Source of the DNA: Streptomyces alfalfae
GTDB lineage: Bacteria > Actinomycetota > Actinomycetes > Streptomycetales > Streptomycetaceae
Reading direction: 5' to 3'
NCBI RefSeq assembly: GCF_004127445.1
Contig: NZ_QEXM01000025.1
Location: forward strand, 186,001-250,000
DNA length: 64,000 nt
A program made the position numbers and the translations under genes. Below are positions 19,235 through 27,160 of this stretch, piece by piece (within the stretch, counting starts at the first letter, position 1; the number at the start of each line of letters is the position of its first letter). The notes under the pieces are model-generated. The model did not search any database. It was not told the DNA's origin and saw only the letters and a list, made by a program, of their open reading frames with translations.

Positions 19235-19475
19235 TTACCGCTCGGCTCCCACCACCGCTCCCGACGGCTCCCACCGCTTCTGGCCGGCTACGTCTCTCCG
19301 GCACCGCTTCCGGCTCCCGCCTCTGGACCACCGATTCTGGCGGCCGCCTCTCGGGTCACCGCTTCCGGGGGCTACGGCCCTCGGGTCACCGCTTCCGGCG
19401 GCTGCGTCTCTCGGGTCACCGCTTTCGGCGGCTACGGCCCTCCGGGGGGATACCGCCTCTCGCCGCTACCGCTTC
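19235..19475. repeat. Degenerate tandem repeat of about 27-30 bp units
   Basis: Seven or so units related to GGCTACGGCCCTCGGGTCACCGCTTCC, running from the dcd 5' side to the end of the zinc-ribbon gene. The gap 19169-19465 carries no other gene. Confidence 0.75.
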
Positions 19476-19624
19476 TGGCCGGTGATCGGCACGGAGTGCC
19501 GGAGGCGGGCGCAGCGCGGACATCGGATGAGCCGGCCGGGACCGAGCCGGCCCGCCTGCTGCATCGGGAACGACGCGGTGCTGAACACGTGCCCTTCGGC
19601 ACATCGGACGACGGTGCGCTCCAT
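19466..19624 (-). CDS. Small zinc-ribbon-like protein (52 aa)
   Basis: 52 residues: MERTVVRCAEGHVFSTASF then RLIRCPRCARLRHSVPI. The Cys/His pairs (C8..H12 and a CPRC knuckle) suggest a single zinc ribbon. ATG 19624 follows GAGGA four to five bases upstream. Homologous-looking small ORFs are frequent in Streptomyces with no known function; RNA or DNA binding is a guess. Its 3' end overlaps the edge of the intergenic tandem repeat. Confidence 0.65.
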   Translation of the reverse strand: MERTVVRCAEGHVFSTASFPMQQAGRLGPGRLIRCPRCARLRHSVPITGQKR

Positions 19625-19920
19625 CAAGTCCTCGAGTCCCTTCCCCAAAACCGTATTCGGACCCGTACCGCTGCTGCTTCTCACGCGGTACTCATGCGTC
19701 TCGGACCCGTTCCCGGGCCGGCGCCGAAACCCCACATTACGGTACGAAAGGTGCACCTCTCCAGGCGCCACGACCACCGCTCACGCTACGCCCCAACTCC
19801 CCCGCCCCGCACGGCGCATCCACCGTCCGGACAGCACACGGACCCCACGGCGAGAGCGCCCGGGGCCCGGTATGGGGTACACTGTGCGACGTTGCGACAC
19901 CGCTTCGAGCGGCGTCTTTC

Positions 19921-19991
19921 GCGGGTGTAGTTTAGTGGTAGAACATCAGCTTCCCAAGCTGAGAGTGCGAGTTCGATTCTCGTCACCCGCT
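19921..19991 (+). tRNA. tRNA-Gly (anticodon CCC)
   Basis: 71 bases without encoded CCA. Acceptor stem GCGGGTG/CACCCGC, D-loop TAGTGGTAGAA, anticodon stem TCAGC/GCTGA with loop TTCCCAA giving anticodon CCC, T-loop TTCGATT. A TACACT -10-like hexamer lies at 19878-19883. A Rho-independent terminator follows immediately. No att duplication of its 3' end is visible nearby, so it is not the target of the neighbouring element. Confidence 0.95.
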
Positions 19992-19999
19992 CCGCACTA

Positions 20000-20029
20000 A
20001 AGCCCCAGGTCGGAGACCTGGGGCTTTTT
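20000..20029 (+). terminator. Terminator of tRNA-Gly
   Basis: AAGCCCCAGGTC pairs with GACCTGGGGCTT (12-bp perfect stem, 3-nt loop) and is followed by TTTC, a classic intrinsic terminator nine bases after the tRNA. Confidence 0.93.
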
Positions 20030-20117
20030 CGGTGTCGGGAAAAGCTCGCGGCCCGCCGCGATCGCGTCGCCCGCTTCAGCCGCTGGACCACGGTGGAGCC
20101 GGGGGAGCCGTACGCGG

Positions 20118-20330
20118 TCAGATCAGCGCGCGGGCCCTGCGCTCCCAGTCCGCAACCCGGGTCATCACGCCGCTCACCTGCTCGACCGTGGCCGTGAGGT
20201 CCCGGCCGGGGACTCGCAGCTCCCGGCTCATCTTCACCAGCCACCGCATGCCGACCTCGACCTCACCGAGCACACCGACGACCTCGTGGGTGGACTCGGC
20301 AGTACTGCCCGGCAACACGGGTGCAGGCAT
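20118..20330 (-). CDS. Small hypothetical protein (70 aa)
   Basis: 70 residues with Streptomyces-like third-position G+C: HEVVGVLGEVEVGMRWLVK then SRELRVPGRDLTATVEQVSG. Mostly helical, no signal peptide. The ribosome site before ATG 20330 is weak, and an internal ATG (MRWLVKMSREL) is an alternative. It is antisense to the 5' flank of the broken PIN gene and may be a leftover of the same toxin region. No function recognised. Confidence 0.45.
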   Translation of the reverse strand: MPAPVLPGSTAESTHEVVGVLGEVEVGMRWLVKMSRELRVPGRDLTATVEQVSGVMTRVADWERRARALI

Positions 20331-20357
20331 CCCGGAGACCGGAGGCCGGCTCTCTCA

Positions 20358-20567
20358 CGCGTCAAGGTGGAGCCGGTCACCGAACAGGCGGCGAAAGCAG
20401 CAGCGGAACTCCTCAAGGGCGCCGGGCTGCACGGGCACACGTACGCCATTGACGCCACGGTCGCCGAAGTCGCCCTGCGTCAGCCGAAACCTGTCGCCCT
20501 TCTGACCTCCGACAGCGACGAGATGACCAAACTCTGCGGAGACCAGGTTCGCATCATCCCTCTCTGA
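20358..20567 (+). pseudogene. Truncated PIN-domain (VapC-like) toxin, C-terminal half
   Basis: The frame encodes EQAAKAAAELLKGAGLHGHT, YAIDATVAEVALRQPKPVAL and LTSDSDEMTKLCGDQVRIIPL. This is the C-terminal half of a PIN ribonuclease, with the Asp of YAIDA and the TSDxxEM acidic site. The N-terminal half with the first catalytic Asp is missing, and no antitoxin is recognised. About 70 codons remain out of the usual ~130, so it should be inactive. Confidence 0.7.
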
Positions 20568-21100
20568 CGCGCCGCCCCACTCCGACCCCGAGCACACCTC
20601 CTGGCAAGGCCCGCCGCCCCGCTAGCCTCGTGCCCCATCCGTGCCCAGCGGAGCGGACAACAGCGGTCAGGTACAGCTTCCAGAGACCATGGCAATCCAA
20701 GTTTCCTCGCGGGAAAGCGCAGATCAGACTCGCGACCAGGCGCACTGATGGTTATCTCGTACCTCAAGCCGATGCATGGCCCGAACGCTTCGCGAGCCAT
20801 GGTGCGGCGCGTCGAGGGCTCCACGTCCGGGTCCGATCCCGAGCCACGTCGCCGCAGGCGTGACGGGTCTCAGACAGGCCGGCCAAGTAGTCGCCATGTT
20901 ATCTCCCAAGTCTTTCAGAAATTGAATCGGACACTATTCGACAGGGAAATGCCACCCTGGCGAACCCGGGGCAGGCGGCCACTTGACCAACCTCAAAGCC
21001 AAGCCATTCCGTGATGCACATCGGGAAGAGCAAAGCTACCATGAGAGGAGGCAGGAAAGCCCTGCGAAAGGGCTGCGGCGTCAACACGGTGGGTGAACAA
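20568..21100. other. Gene-free, compositionally mixed stretch
   Basis: About 530 bp without a supportable gene. G+C falls toward the right. A promoter-like TTGAAT followed by TATTCG lies near 20930-20950. A GAGAGGAGG ribosome-site-like run and a small GCCCT-GCGA-AGGGC hairpin lie at 21042-21072, upstream of the coupled small genes. Confidence 0.5.
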
Positions 21101-21472
21101 ATGTCTCAGCAAGCGACGCAGGAATCGCCGACACCAGAGCAAATCAAAGAGCTCAGCGCGAGACTCGCCGAAGTGGCATCGCACCCTGAGTTCACGCAAA
21201 TGCTCAGGGAAATCGAAGAATCTCCCGACTCTGAGCGTCTCGCCACGGCCACCCGCCTTGCCAGCGTGGATGAACTGACCGCGAGAGGGATACCGGTTCC
21301 CGAAGGATTCCGTCTCACTACGCGGTACTTCGAGAATCCCGCATCGGTGACTCGCGGTGACGTGGCGACCTCGCTGCCGGAACCACCTGAAGAGGATCTG
21401 GCCAGGGCCACTGTTTGCGCCTCCGTGGGATACATCGTGTGTGCCTCCGTGGGCGGAGAGGTGCAGATTTGA
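21101..21472 (+). CDS. Small protein with leader-like helix and duplicated VCASVG tail
   Basis: 123 residues. The N-terminal acidic, amphipathic region (EQIKELSARLAEVASHPEFT) and a later ARGIPVPEGFRLTTRYF segment resemble nitrile-hydratase-type leader peptides of RiPP precursors. The last 21 residues carry the hexapeptide VCASVG twice (105-110 and 113-118), then GEVQI. Cysteine and serine occur only rarely elsewhere, so the tail looks like a modifiable core. ATG 21101 follows GGGTGA; an in-frame GTG four codons upstream and an ATG at 21041 are alternatives. The stop overlaps the TTG start of the next gene. No modifying enzyme is nearby, so the RiPP reading is an inference. Confidence 0.6.
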   Translation: MSQQATQESPTPEQIKELSARLAEVASHPEFTQMLREIEESPDSERLATATRLASVDELTARGIPVPEGFRLTTRYFENPASVTRGDVATSLPEPPEEDLARATVCASVGYIVCASVGGEVQI

Positions 21473-21831
21473 CTACCCAAGAAGTTCTCGCGAAAGAAAT
21501 CGAGGCTGCCCTGTCCGAGGTGACGTCCTTTGTCTGTTCTCCGGCAATGCAGGACGTCATGCAGGAGTTCTTCAGCCTTCCAGAAGAACAGCGACCTCAA
21601 TACGTTCTTGACGTTCTCCTGAACCCAGGCGAGCTCGAAAGGCGTAAGGTCGACGTTCCCAGCGGAGTCATCATTCAGCGGTCGGCCTTCCGGGACAACC
21701 GGCCGACTCTCTTCTGCGTCACAAAATACTTGCCTCCCGGATTGGGATGGAAGAAAGTGACTGTGACGATCGATAACTCCAGGGGAGAGCCAGCGCTCTC
21801 GTTCTCGAACTTCGAGGATGTTGCGGCGTAA
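21469..21831 (+). CDS. Second small precursor-like protein, coupled to the first
   Basis: 120 residues from TTG 21469, which overlaps the upstream TGA (TTTGA) and follows GGAGAGG. N-terminal helix (LAKEIEAALSEVTSF, MQDVMQEFFSLPEEQRPQ), then VDVPSGVIIQRSAFRDNRP, which aligns in layout with IPVPEGFRLTTRYFENP of its partner, and a beta-rich end (KKVTVTIDN). Two Cys residues (VCSP, LFCVTKY). The shared block suggests the two genes are divergent copies or two subunits of one system. G+C is lower than the flanks, consistent with transfer. Function unrecognised. Confidence 0.6.
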   Translation: MTTQEVLAKEIEAALSEVTSFVCSPAMQDVMQEFFSLPEEQRPQYVLDVLLNPGELERRKVDVPSGVIIQRSAFRDNRPTLFCVTKYLPPGLGWKKVTVTIDNSRGEPALSFSNFEDVAA

Positions 21832-21967
21832 GCGGCGTAACACGCCTCGCACAAGCGTGGCCCACCCCAACCGCCCACGCCAACCGGGACTGGCTGAGCG
21901 AAGTAGTCCCACCATCCAAGGGCAGCCAACAGGACGAGTAAGTCCACGGGATAGCAAACCGGAGTGT

Positions 21968-22009
21968 GAGCGCCCTCCCGGGCCGTCGTCGGACCGCGGA
22001 AGGGCGCTC
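21968..22009 (+). terminator. Hairpin downstream of the small-gene pair
   Basis: GAGCGCCCT and AGGGCGCTC pair perfectly (9 bp) across a 24-nt loop that itself contains CCGGG. It lies 137 bp after the last stop. No gene is supported in 21832-22277. Confidence 0.5.
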
Positions 22010-22038
22010 AGTGAACTATCGAACTCAGTGAACTATCG
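22007..22038. repeat. 15-bp direct repeat, two copies
   Basis: CTCAGTGAACTATCG at 22007-22021 and again at 22024-22038, separated by AA. The 17-bp period puts the copies on nearly the same helix face. Confidence 0.7.
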
Positions 22039-22146
22039 CCAGAGACCGCGGCTCCCATGCCTGCTACAGCTCGTACGCCGCGTTGACGTCAGAGAGGGCC
22101 CTCAGCCTGCGGTGGTGTGCCCCGGGGCTTCTGCGGGTGTGTGGTC

Positions 22147-22189
22147 GGGGAAGTCGTGGTCCGGGAAGTCGTTGTCGGGGAAGTCGTTC
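22147..22189. repeat. Three tandem 15-bp units before the type VII-like gene
   Basis: GGGGAAGTCGTGGTC, CGGGAAGTCGTTGTC and GGGGAAGTCGTTCCC-like units in a row, ending about 90 bp before the ATG at 22278. Confidence 0.65.
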
Positions 22190-22277
22190 CCTCTGGGACG
22201 CCTCTGTCCGCCCTTGCGGCTTACCCTGATGCGTCGAGCAGCGGAGGCCGGTCGCGGGGTGAGAGGCGGGGGCAGGG

Positions 22278-23657
22278 ATGTCGTACCGGGGGGCGAACGC
22301 CGAGGATCTGGAGCAGTTGGCGAAGCTCGTGGACGGGCGCGGTGGTCTGGAGGAACGCCTCGGTGAGGCCTTCACCCGGGCCGCGCAGCTCGGGGTGGCC
22401 GGCCATCTCTCGCCGCTGAAACCGCTGCGGACCTGGAGCCAGAGTCAGGGCGCTGATCTGCGTAAACGCGCCGCCCTCCTGCGCCTTGAGAACGGTGATC
22501 CGCTGGCGGGGCTGCTGTGGGCGGGGTTCACGGCCAAGGACCTGGAGCAGTACGACGGCAAGGGGATCAAGCCGGAGACGCTGCTGCTGGCCAATTCGGT
22601 GGCGGCGAGCGACGATCCCAACGCCCAGGACCTGTCGCGGCGGCCCGGGGAGAAGCTCGGTGACTACGTCGCACGGCTCGAAGCGCATGCGCTCGCGAAG
22701 ATCCCCGGTCTGGAGCCGCACGAGCAGTCCCTCACGGAGATGATCAAGTTCGGCTCCGACGCGTTCAACGTCGCCGCCGCCACCCAGGTCGTGGCGGCGA
22801 GCGGTCTCTCGGGGACCAAGGTGCTGCTGGGCAATGCGGTGAAGACCGGAAAGCTCGGGCCGCTGAAGGACGCCCTCGCGACACGGTGGACCGCGCCCGG
22901 CAGCAGCCCCGTCCTCCGTTGGGCGGGTACGAAGCTCGGCAACTACAACCCGCCGATCCGTTCGCTGGCGGCCCCCGGCAGCTGGTTCCCCGGGCAGCTC
23001 GGCAACATGGCCTCCCGGAGCCCGTCCTACCAGCGCGTCGCCAACGTGCCCTTGAGTTCCGGGTTCCTGGGTGACCGATGGGGCGGCGGCTGGGACAGGC
23101 TCCGTGCGCGCGGCTTCATGAACGCCAAGGTGCTCGGCTTCACCCCCAATCAGGCCATCAACTTCTTCGCCGGGTCGGACGACATGGCCCGCGCCTATGG
23201 CGGGCTGACCCATTCCGGGCAGGCCGTCACGCGCGCCGGGCACGCCAACCTCCTGACGGTCGGCAAGGCCGGCGGGTTCGGTGCGGCGGCGAAGACCGCG
23301 GGCCTGTGGCGGGGAGCGGGCATCGTCGGTTCGGCGGGCGCCACGGCGTTCTCCGTGGCGAACATCGCCACCATGGACCACGGCAAGGAGTGGAAGAAGA
23401 ACAAGGCCGGCTACCTGGCCAACTACGCGGAGGTCGGCTTCAACGCCTCCCTGACCGCGGCGATGGTCGCGCCCACTCCGTTCACCGTCGGCGCCGCCGT
23501 GGGAACCGGCATCGTCTACGGAGGGCTGAAGGTCGTCGAGCACTGGGACGACATCGAGAAGGGCGCCGGTGAGGCGGCCGACTGGGTCGGTGACAAGGCG
23601 GGCGACCTCGCGGGCGGCGCCAAGAAGCTGGGCGGCGCCCTCAACCCGTTCGACTAG
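22278..23657 (+). CDS. Probable type VII-secreted WXG/LXG-like protein
   Basis: 459 residues. The helical N-terminus (MSYRGANAEDLEQLAKLVDG) has no Sec signal. The centre contains YNPPIRSLAAPGSWFPGQLG. The C-terminal Gly/Ala region (WDDIEKGAGEAADWVGDKAG, then LGGALNPFD at the end) is a terminus I associate with Streptomyces proteins annotated as putative type VII-secreted. Two hydrophobic stretches (GIVGSAGATAFSVANIA, TPFTVGAAVGTGIVYGGL) could be glycine-zipper membrane segments. No classical WXG motif or polymorphic toxin domain is recognised. The start at 22278 follows GGGGCAGGG. A gene of unknown function follows in the same direction after a 56-bp gap and may encode a partner or immunity-type protein. 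Confidence 0.75.
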   Translation: MSYRGANAEDLEQLAKLVDGRGGLEERLGEAFTRAAQLGVAGHLSPLKPLRTWSQSQGADLRKRAALLRLENGDPLAGLLWAGFTAKDLEQYDGKGIKPETLLLANSVAASDDPNAQDLSRRPGEKLGDYVARLEAHALAKIPGLEPHEQSLTEMIKFGSDAFNVAAATQVVAASGLSGTKVLLGNAVKTGKLGPLKDALATRWTAPGSSPVLRWAGTKLGNYNPPIRSLAAPGSWFPGQLGNMASRSPSYQRVANVPLSSGFLGDRWGGGWDRLRARGFMNAKVLGFTPNQAINFFAGSDDMARAYGGLTHSGQAVTRAGHANLLTVGKAGGFGAAAKTAGLWRGAGIVGSAGATAFSVANIATMDHGKEWKKNKAGYLANYAEVGFNASLTAAMVAPTPFTVGAAVGTGIVYGGLKVVEHWDDIEKGAGEAADWVGDKAGDLAGGAKKLGGALNPFD

Positions 23658-23713
23658 CGGCAAGAATGGGAAGCGCGAAGAGCGACGTACGCGATGAAGG
23701 AGCCGCCGACGCC

Positions 23714-24445
23714 ATGGAGACGAGCAGCGCATCCCTGGAGTTCGAGCTGATTCCGTTCAGCTCCGGCTCCGGCACCGAGAGCTCCCGTGCTGAATGCTCC
23801 CGTACTGAAAGCTCGCGTGCCGAAAACTCCCGTACCAAGGGCCCCGCTGCCAAGGGTTCCGGGACCAAGAGCTCCGGGACCGAGGGCTCCCCCGCCAAGA
23901 ACGAGCTTCCCACGGCGGGGCTCACCGGCGACGTGGGGCGTTTCGGGAGCGTCACCGTGGAGCGGTGTCCGCTCTACCGGCCGACCGAGAAGGGCATGGA
24001 CACCGTTCGGTTGAGCGGTCCCGGCTTCCCGGAGACGACGTTCCGCGGGAAGCGCAGGTCGGGGCAGCCCTCACTGTCCAAGGCCGAGCTCACCCTCGCC
24101 GGCCGGGCCGCGGAGCTGCGGTTCAACGCCCGTGCCCTGCGGAAGGAGGACCGGGCGCTGCGCATCTCGTACGACGGCCGGGAGTACGTCTACTCCGCCG
24201 AGGGACTGGGCAAGGCGAAGGTCCTCACCCGTGCGGACGTCCGGGTCACGATGGAGCCCGGTCAGTATGTTCCCGCGGGGGCGGGGACGAAGAGGACGGG
24301 CACGGCCACCGGGCCCGTCGACGCCGTGGATCTCGCGGTCGCCATCGTGCTCGAAGCGGTGGACACCGATGTCCTGACCCTGAGCGGCACCGCGTTGTCG
24401 TCCCCGTTCGCCCTGCTGCACCACTTCTCGGATCGCGCCGAGTGA
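23714..24445 (+). CDS. Hypothetical partner of the type VII-like protein
   Basis: 243 residues from ATG 23714 (AAGGAG 11 bases upstream); an in-frame ATG at 23666 would add 16. Residues 13-65 are a low-complexity Ser/Thr/Lys/Gly/Glu tract made of short repeats (SSRAE, SSGTE). The rest is a folded-looking beta-rich domain (LTGDVGRFGSVTVERCPLYR, YVYSAEGLGKAKVLTRADV). No signal or membrane helix. Position directly after the 22278 gene suggests a chaperone, immunity or co-secreted role; nothing in the sequence proves it. Confidence 0.7.
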   Translation: METSSASLEFELIPFSSGSGTESSRAECSRTESSRAENSRTKGPAAKGSGTKSSGTEGSPAKNELPTAGLTGDVGRFGSVTVERCPLYRPTEKGMDTVRLSGPGFPETTFRGKRRSGQPSLSKAELTLAGRAAELRFNARALRKEDRALRISYDGREYVYSAEGLGKAKVLTRADVRVTMEPGQYVPAGAGTKRTGTATGPVDAVDLAVAIVLEAVDTDVLTLSGTALSSPFALLHHFSDRAE

Positions 24446-24513
24446 CACGGGGTCACCGACCGCAGGGGTGACCAAGGCCGGGGTCGAGGCGGACCTGCGG
24501 GCGTGCCAGCGTG

Positions 24514-24550
24514 CGGCCTCCGGTCGCCGCTGTGCGGTGGCCGGAGGCCG
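24514..24550. terminator. Bidirectional hairpin between convergent genes
   Basis: CGGCCTCCGG pairs perfectly with CCGGAGGCCG (10 bp, 17-nt loop). It lies between the plus-strand gene ending at 24445 and the minus-strand gene ending at 24584. Confidence 0.7.
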
Positions 24551-24583
24551 GGCGTCGCGTCTGATGCCGTCGGCGGTGCCGTC

Positions 24584-26656
24584 TCACCTGGCGAGGGACG
24601 GCTCCGCCGGGGCCGTGCGGCGGGGTGCGGGGGTGTCCAGGTGGACCGCCACCGTGGCGTAGAACTTGTGCACGGCGTCGTCCACGCTGCGGATGAAGCC
24701 GGTCTCGGCGTTGCCCCGGCCGTTGCCCATGCCCTTGAACAGGGACAGCCGGAACCCCGTGATCCGCGCGCCGTTCTTCGGCAGGAGGTCCGCCGGCTCC
24801 GGGCGCAGCCGCTCCAAGGTGCCCCGCGGGCCGCCCGACCCGTCCTCCACCAGGGTCTCGATGTGCAGGTCGGCGGGCGCGTCGGTGAGGCGTTTGACGA
24901 GCCGTTTGGCCCAGGTCAGCGGGTAGCCCTGGGCTGGGGCGGGAATCTCGACGGATGTACGGAGGCGGCCCGTGCGCAGGTCCGCGGTGACCGCGAGGAC
25001 GCCGGGCGTGCCCTCGATGCGCAGCTCGGAGCGCAGCCTTCCCTCGGAGCACAGGTCGTCCGCCAGGAGCGAGCGCCGGGCCGCCGGGTCGACGCCCCGC
25101 TTGGAGCGCTGGACGGGCAGGACCTTCTGGCCGAGTTCGCCGCCGAGCCGGAGACAGACCTGGCGGATGAGCCGTTCCCAGCTCTCCACCACCTCCACGG
25201 CGCGCGGGTCCCCCTGGCACAGGGTCTCGTCGTCGATGCCGTTGCGCACGGGCACCCAGGCCGAGCCCATGTTCTGGAAGCCGTGGCAGCCGGAGTTCTC
25301 GTGCTGGACGTAGTGCAGCAGTTCCTGGAGGAGCCAGGCGTGCGCCATGGTGCCCACGCCCTCGTGGCGGAGCAGCATCTGGGCCTGGTGCGCGACCTCG
25401 GCCCAGGACAGGTGCCACAGGGCCACCTTGTGCTTGCGCCTGCCGTCGGTCTTGACGTCCACCAGGGGGCTGCCCTCCAGCGCGACGTCGTTCGACAGCG
25501 TGATCACGGCCTCGTAGCCACGGCGGGCGGCGATGTCCATGTACGCCTGCACCTGTTCGGCCTTCAGCCCGTTCCCGTTGGTCTTGGTCTCGACCAGCGC
25601 CGTCCAGAGCTTGCCCGCCCGCTCCACCCGGATCACTCCGTCGGGCCGCCGCGGGGTGTCCCCGTGCGGGAGGGAGACCTCGGTGAACGTCTCCATACGG
25701 CCCGCGGGTGCTCCGAAGGCCGCGGTGAGCCTCCTGCCGAACTCCGGGATGTTCGCCATCACCGACAGGAGCACCGAGGTGGCCCGCATCTCGCGGTCCC
25801 GGTCGCTCTTGAGCGAGGACACCGGGAAGAGCCTCGCCTCTTTCCACGACTCGTTCTCCGCCAGCGATTTCCTGGCCACCTTGGGCAGGGTGACCTTCTT
25901 CTTCGCCGTCCGGGGGCGCGACGACGACTTCACCGGCGCCGCCTGCTCATCGGCCCGCCGCGGCGCCGGGACGGTGGCCGGTGACGTCGGCCCCGCCGCC
26001 GGTGCCGGCACCGGCGGCGGCGACGGCTCGGGGTCGGCGGGCGCCGCGGCGGGCTCGGCGGCCGCGTCGTCGTCGATGTCCACGCCGAAGTCCTTGGCCA
26101 GGCCCGCAAGGCCGGTGTCGTAGCCCTGTCCGACGGCCCGGATCTTCCACCGCCCGGCGCGGCGGTAGATCTCCCCGAAGATGAACGCGCTCACCGAGTC
26201 GGCCTCGTCGATCGCGAACCGCAGCAGGTCCTCGCCCGTGCCGTCGGCGACGGTCAGCCGCAGGTCGTCCAGCTCCCCGAAGTGCCCTCCGTCGTAACGG
26301 CTCGCCGCCACCACGATCCGGTCCACGGGGTCCGGGACCGCCGTCAGGTCGAAGCTGATCCGGTCCTTGCTGCCGCTCCCGGTGGGCGTCTTGCCCAGGA
26401 GCCGCACGCTGCCGTCGGCGGCGACCGGGTTGTTGTAGAAGTAGAAGTCCGCGTCGCTGCGGACCTTTCCGTCGGCGTCGAGCAGCAGGACGGAGACGTC
26501 GGCGTCGCCCTCACCCGTCGGGCTCGTCCAGTCCAGACTCACGATCACGGAGTCGATGCCGTCGGCGTTCCCGGCGCCCTCGGTGCCCTCGACGTCCCCG
26601 GCGTTCTCGCTCAAGGCCGCCAGGCTCACGTTGGCGCCCTTGCTCAACTCGTACAT
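24584..26656 (-). CDS. TerD-domain protein fused to a PD-(D/E)XK-like nuclease fold
   Basis: 690 residues. Residues 1-175 are a TerD domain (MYELSKGANVSLAAL, DADFYFYNNP, AIDEADSVSAFIFGEIYRR), a calcium-binding fold of the tellurite/stress family. Residues ~185-250 are a Pro/Ala linker, then a Lys/Arg patch. From about 265 a second domain has a restriction-fold signature: RPDGVIRVERAGKLW, then LVETKTNGNGLKAEQVQAYM, supplying Asp near 338, Glu-x-Lys near 355 and Gln near 363. Further domains to the end are unrecognised. ATG 26656 is preferred over 26677 because of the canonical TerD start. It suggests stress-linked DNA processing. It is separated from the next upstream gene by 162 bp. Confidence 0.82.
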   Translation of the reverse strand: MYELSKGANVSLAALSENAGDVEGTEGAGNADGIDSVIVSLDWTSPTGEGDADVSVLLLDADGKVRSDADFYFYNNPVAADGSVRLLGKTPTGSGSKDRISFDLTAVPDPVDRIVVAASRYDGGHFGELDDLRLTVADGTGEDLLRFAIDEADSVSAFIFGEIYRRAGRWKIRAVGQGYDTGLAGLAKDFGVDIDDDAAAEPAAAPADPEPSPPPVPAPAAGPTSPATVPAPRRADEQAAPVKSSSRPRTAKKKVTLPKVARKSLAENESWKEARLFPVSSLKSDRDREMRATSVLLSVMANIPEFGRRLTAAFGAPAGRMETFTEVSLPHGDTPRRPDGVIRVERAGKLWTALVETKTNGNGLKAEQVQAYMDIAARRGYEAVITLSNDVALEGSPLVDVKTDGRRKHKVALWHLSWAEVAHQAQMLLRHEGVGTMAHAWLLQELLHYVQHENSGCHGFQNMGSAWVPVRNGIDDETLCQGDPRAVEVVESWERLIRQVCLRLGGELGQKVLPVQRSKRGVDPAARRSLLADDLCSEGRLRSELRIEGTPGVLAVTADLRTGRLRTSVEIPAPAQGYPLTWAKRLVKRLTDAPADLHIETLVEDGSGGPRGTLERLRPEPADLLPKNGARITGFRLSLFKGMGNGRGNAETGFIRSVDDAVHKFYATVAVHLDTPAPRRTAPAEPSLAR

Positions 26657-26818
26657 AGCCCCCACCCCCTGGCGCACACCTCAAACGTGCGATGGCCGTC
26701 CCCTCACGGTGGCGCCGGTCGAACCGTTGTGACGTGCACCACATGCAGTGCACACCGGCACCTTAGTACTCGGGCGGGCAGCCCGCTCCCGTCTGCCCCA
26801 ACTCTTGGAAAAGCGGCG

Positions 26819-27160
26819 TCACTCCCCCGTCCCCCGCTTCAGGCCCCGGCTCAGCGCCCGGCCGCACCACCTGATGATCGCGGCGTTGGTCAGGGCGCCG
26901 ATGAGGATCGCGGCGACGAAGTAGGCCGGGCCCTCCGGCAGGGCCAGGAACAGCAGGCTCGTGGGGGCCGTGGCCAGGAGGGGGATCACGCCCGCCATCG
27001 ACTCGTCCGTGGAGTCCATGGCGGTCACCACCACGGCCCAGATCAGCAGGGCCACGCAGAGCACCGCGTAGGCCAGGGCGGTGAGGTCGGCGGGGGAGAA
27101 GCGGCGGCCGGGGCCGGTGGTCACAGGGGGCTCCTTGCTGGGGGCGGTGGGGGGCGTCAT
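26819..27160 (-). CDS. Small membrane protein coupled to a two-component system
   Basis: 113 residues. Pro-rich N-terminus, then three hydrophobic helices (LTALAYAVLCVALLIWAVVV, IPLLATAPTSLLFLALP, YFVAAILIGALTNAAII). The layout and the TAPTSLLFLALP segment recall the SCO4225-family membrane proteins of Streptomyces; function unknown. The ATG overlaps the response-regulator stop by four bases (ATGA), so it is the third gene of a coupled kinase-regulator-membrane protein operon and may be its sensed or controlled partner. Confidence 0.8.
   Translation of the reverse strand: MTPPTAPSKEPPVTTGPGRRFSPADLTALAYAVLCVALLIWAVVVTAMDSTDESMAGVIPLLATAPTSLLFLALPEGPAYFVAAILIGALTNAAIIRWCGRALSRGLKRGTGE

Noticed and set aside
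19235..19475. Possible CRISPR array
   Set aside because: Units are adjacent and degenerate with no unique spacers and no cas genes; a tandem minisatellite.
19921..19991. tRNA-Gly as attachment site of the integrated element
   Set aside because: No duplication of the tRNA 3' end is seen near 15.5 or 18.1 kb; the split phosphoribosyltransferase gene explains the junctions.
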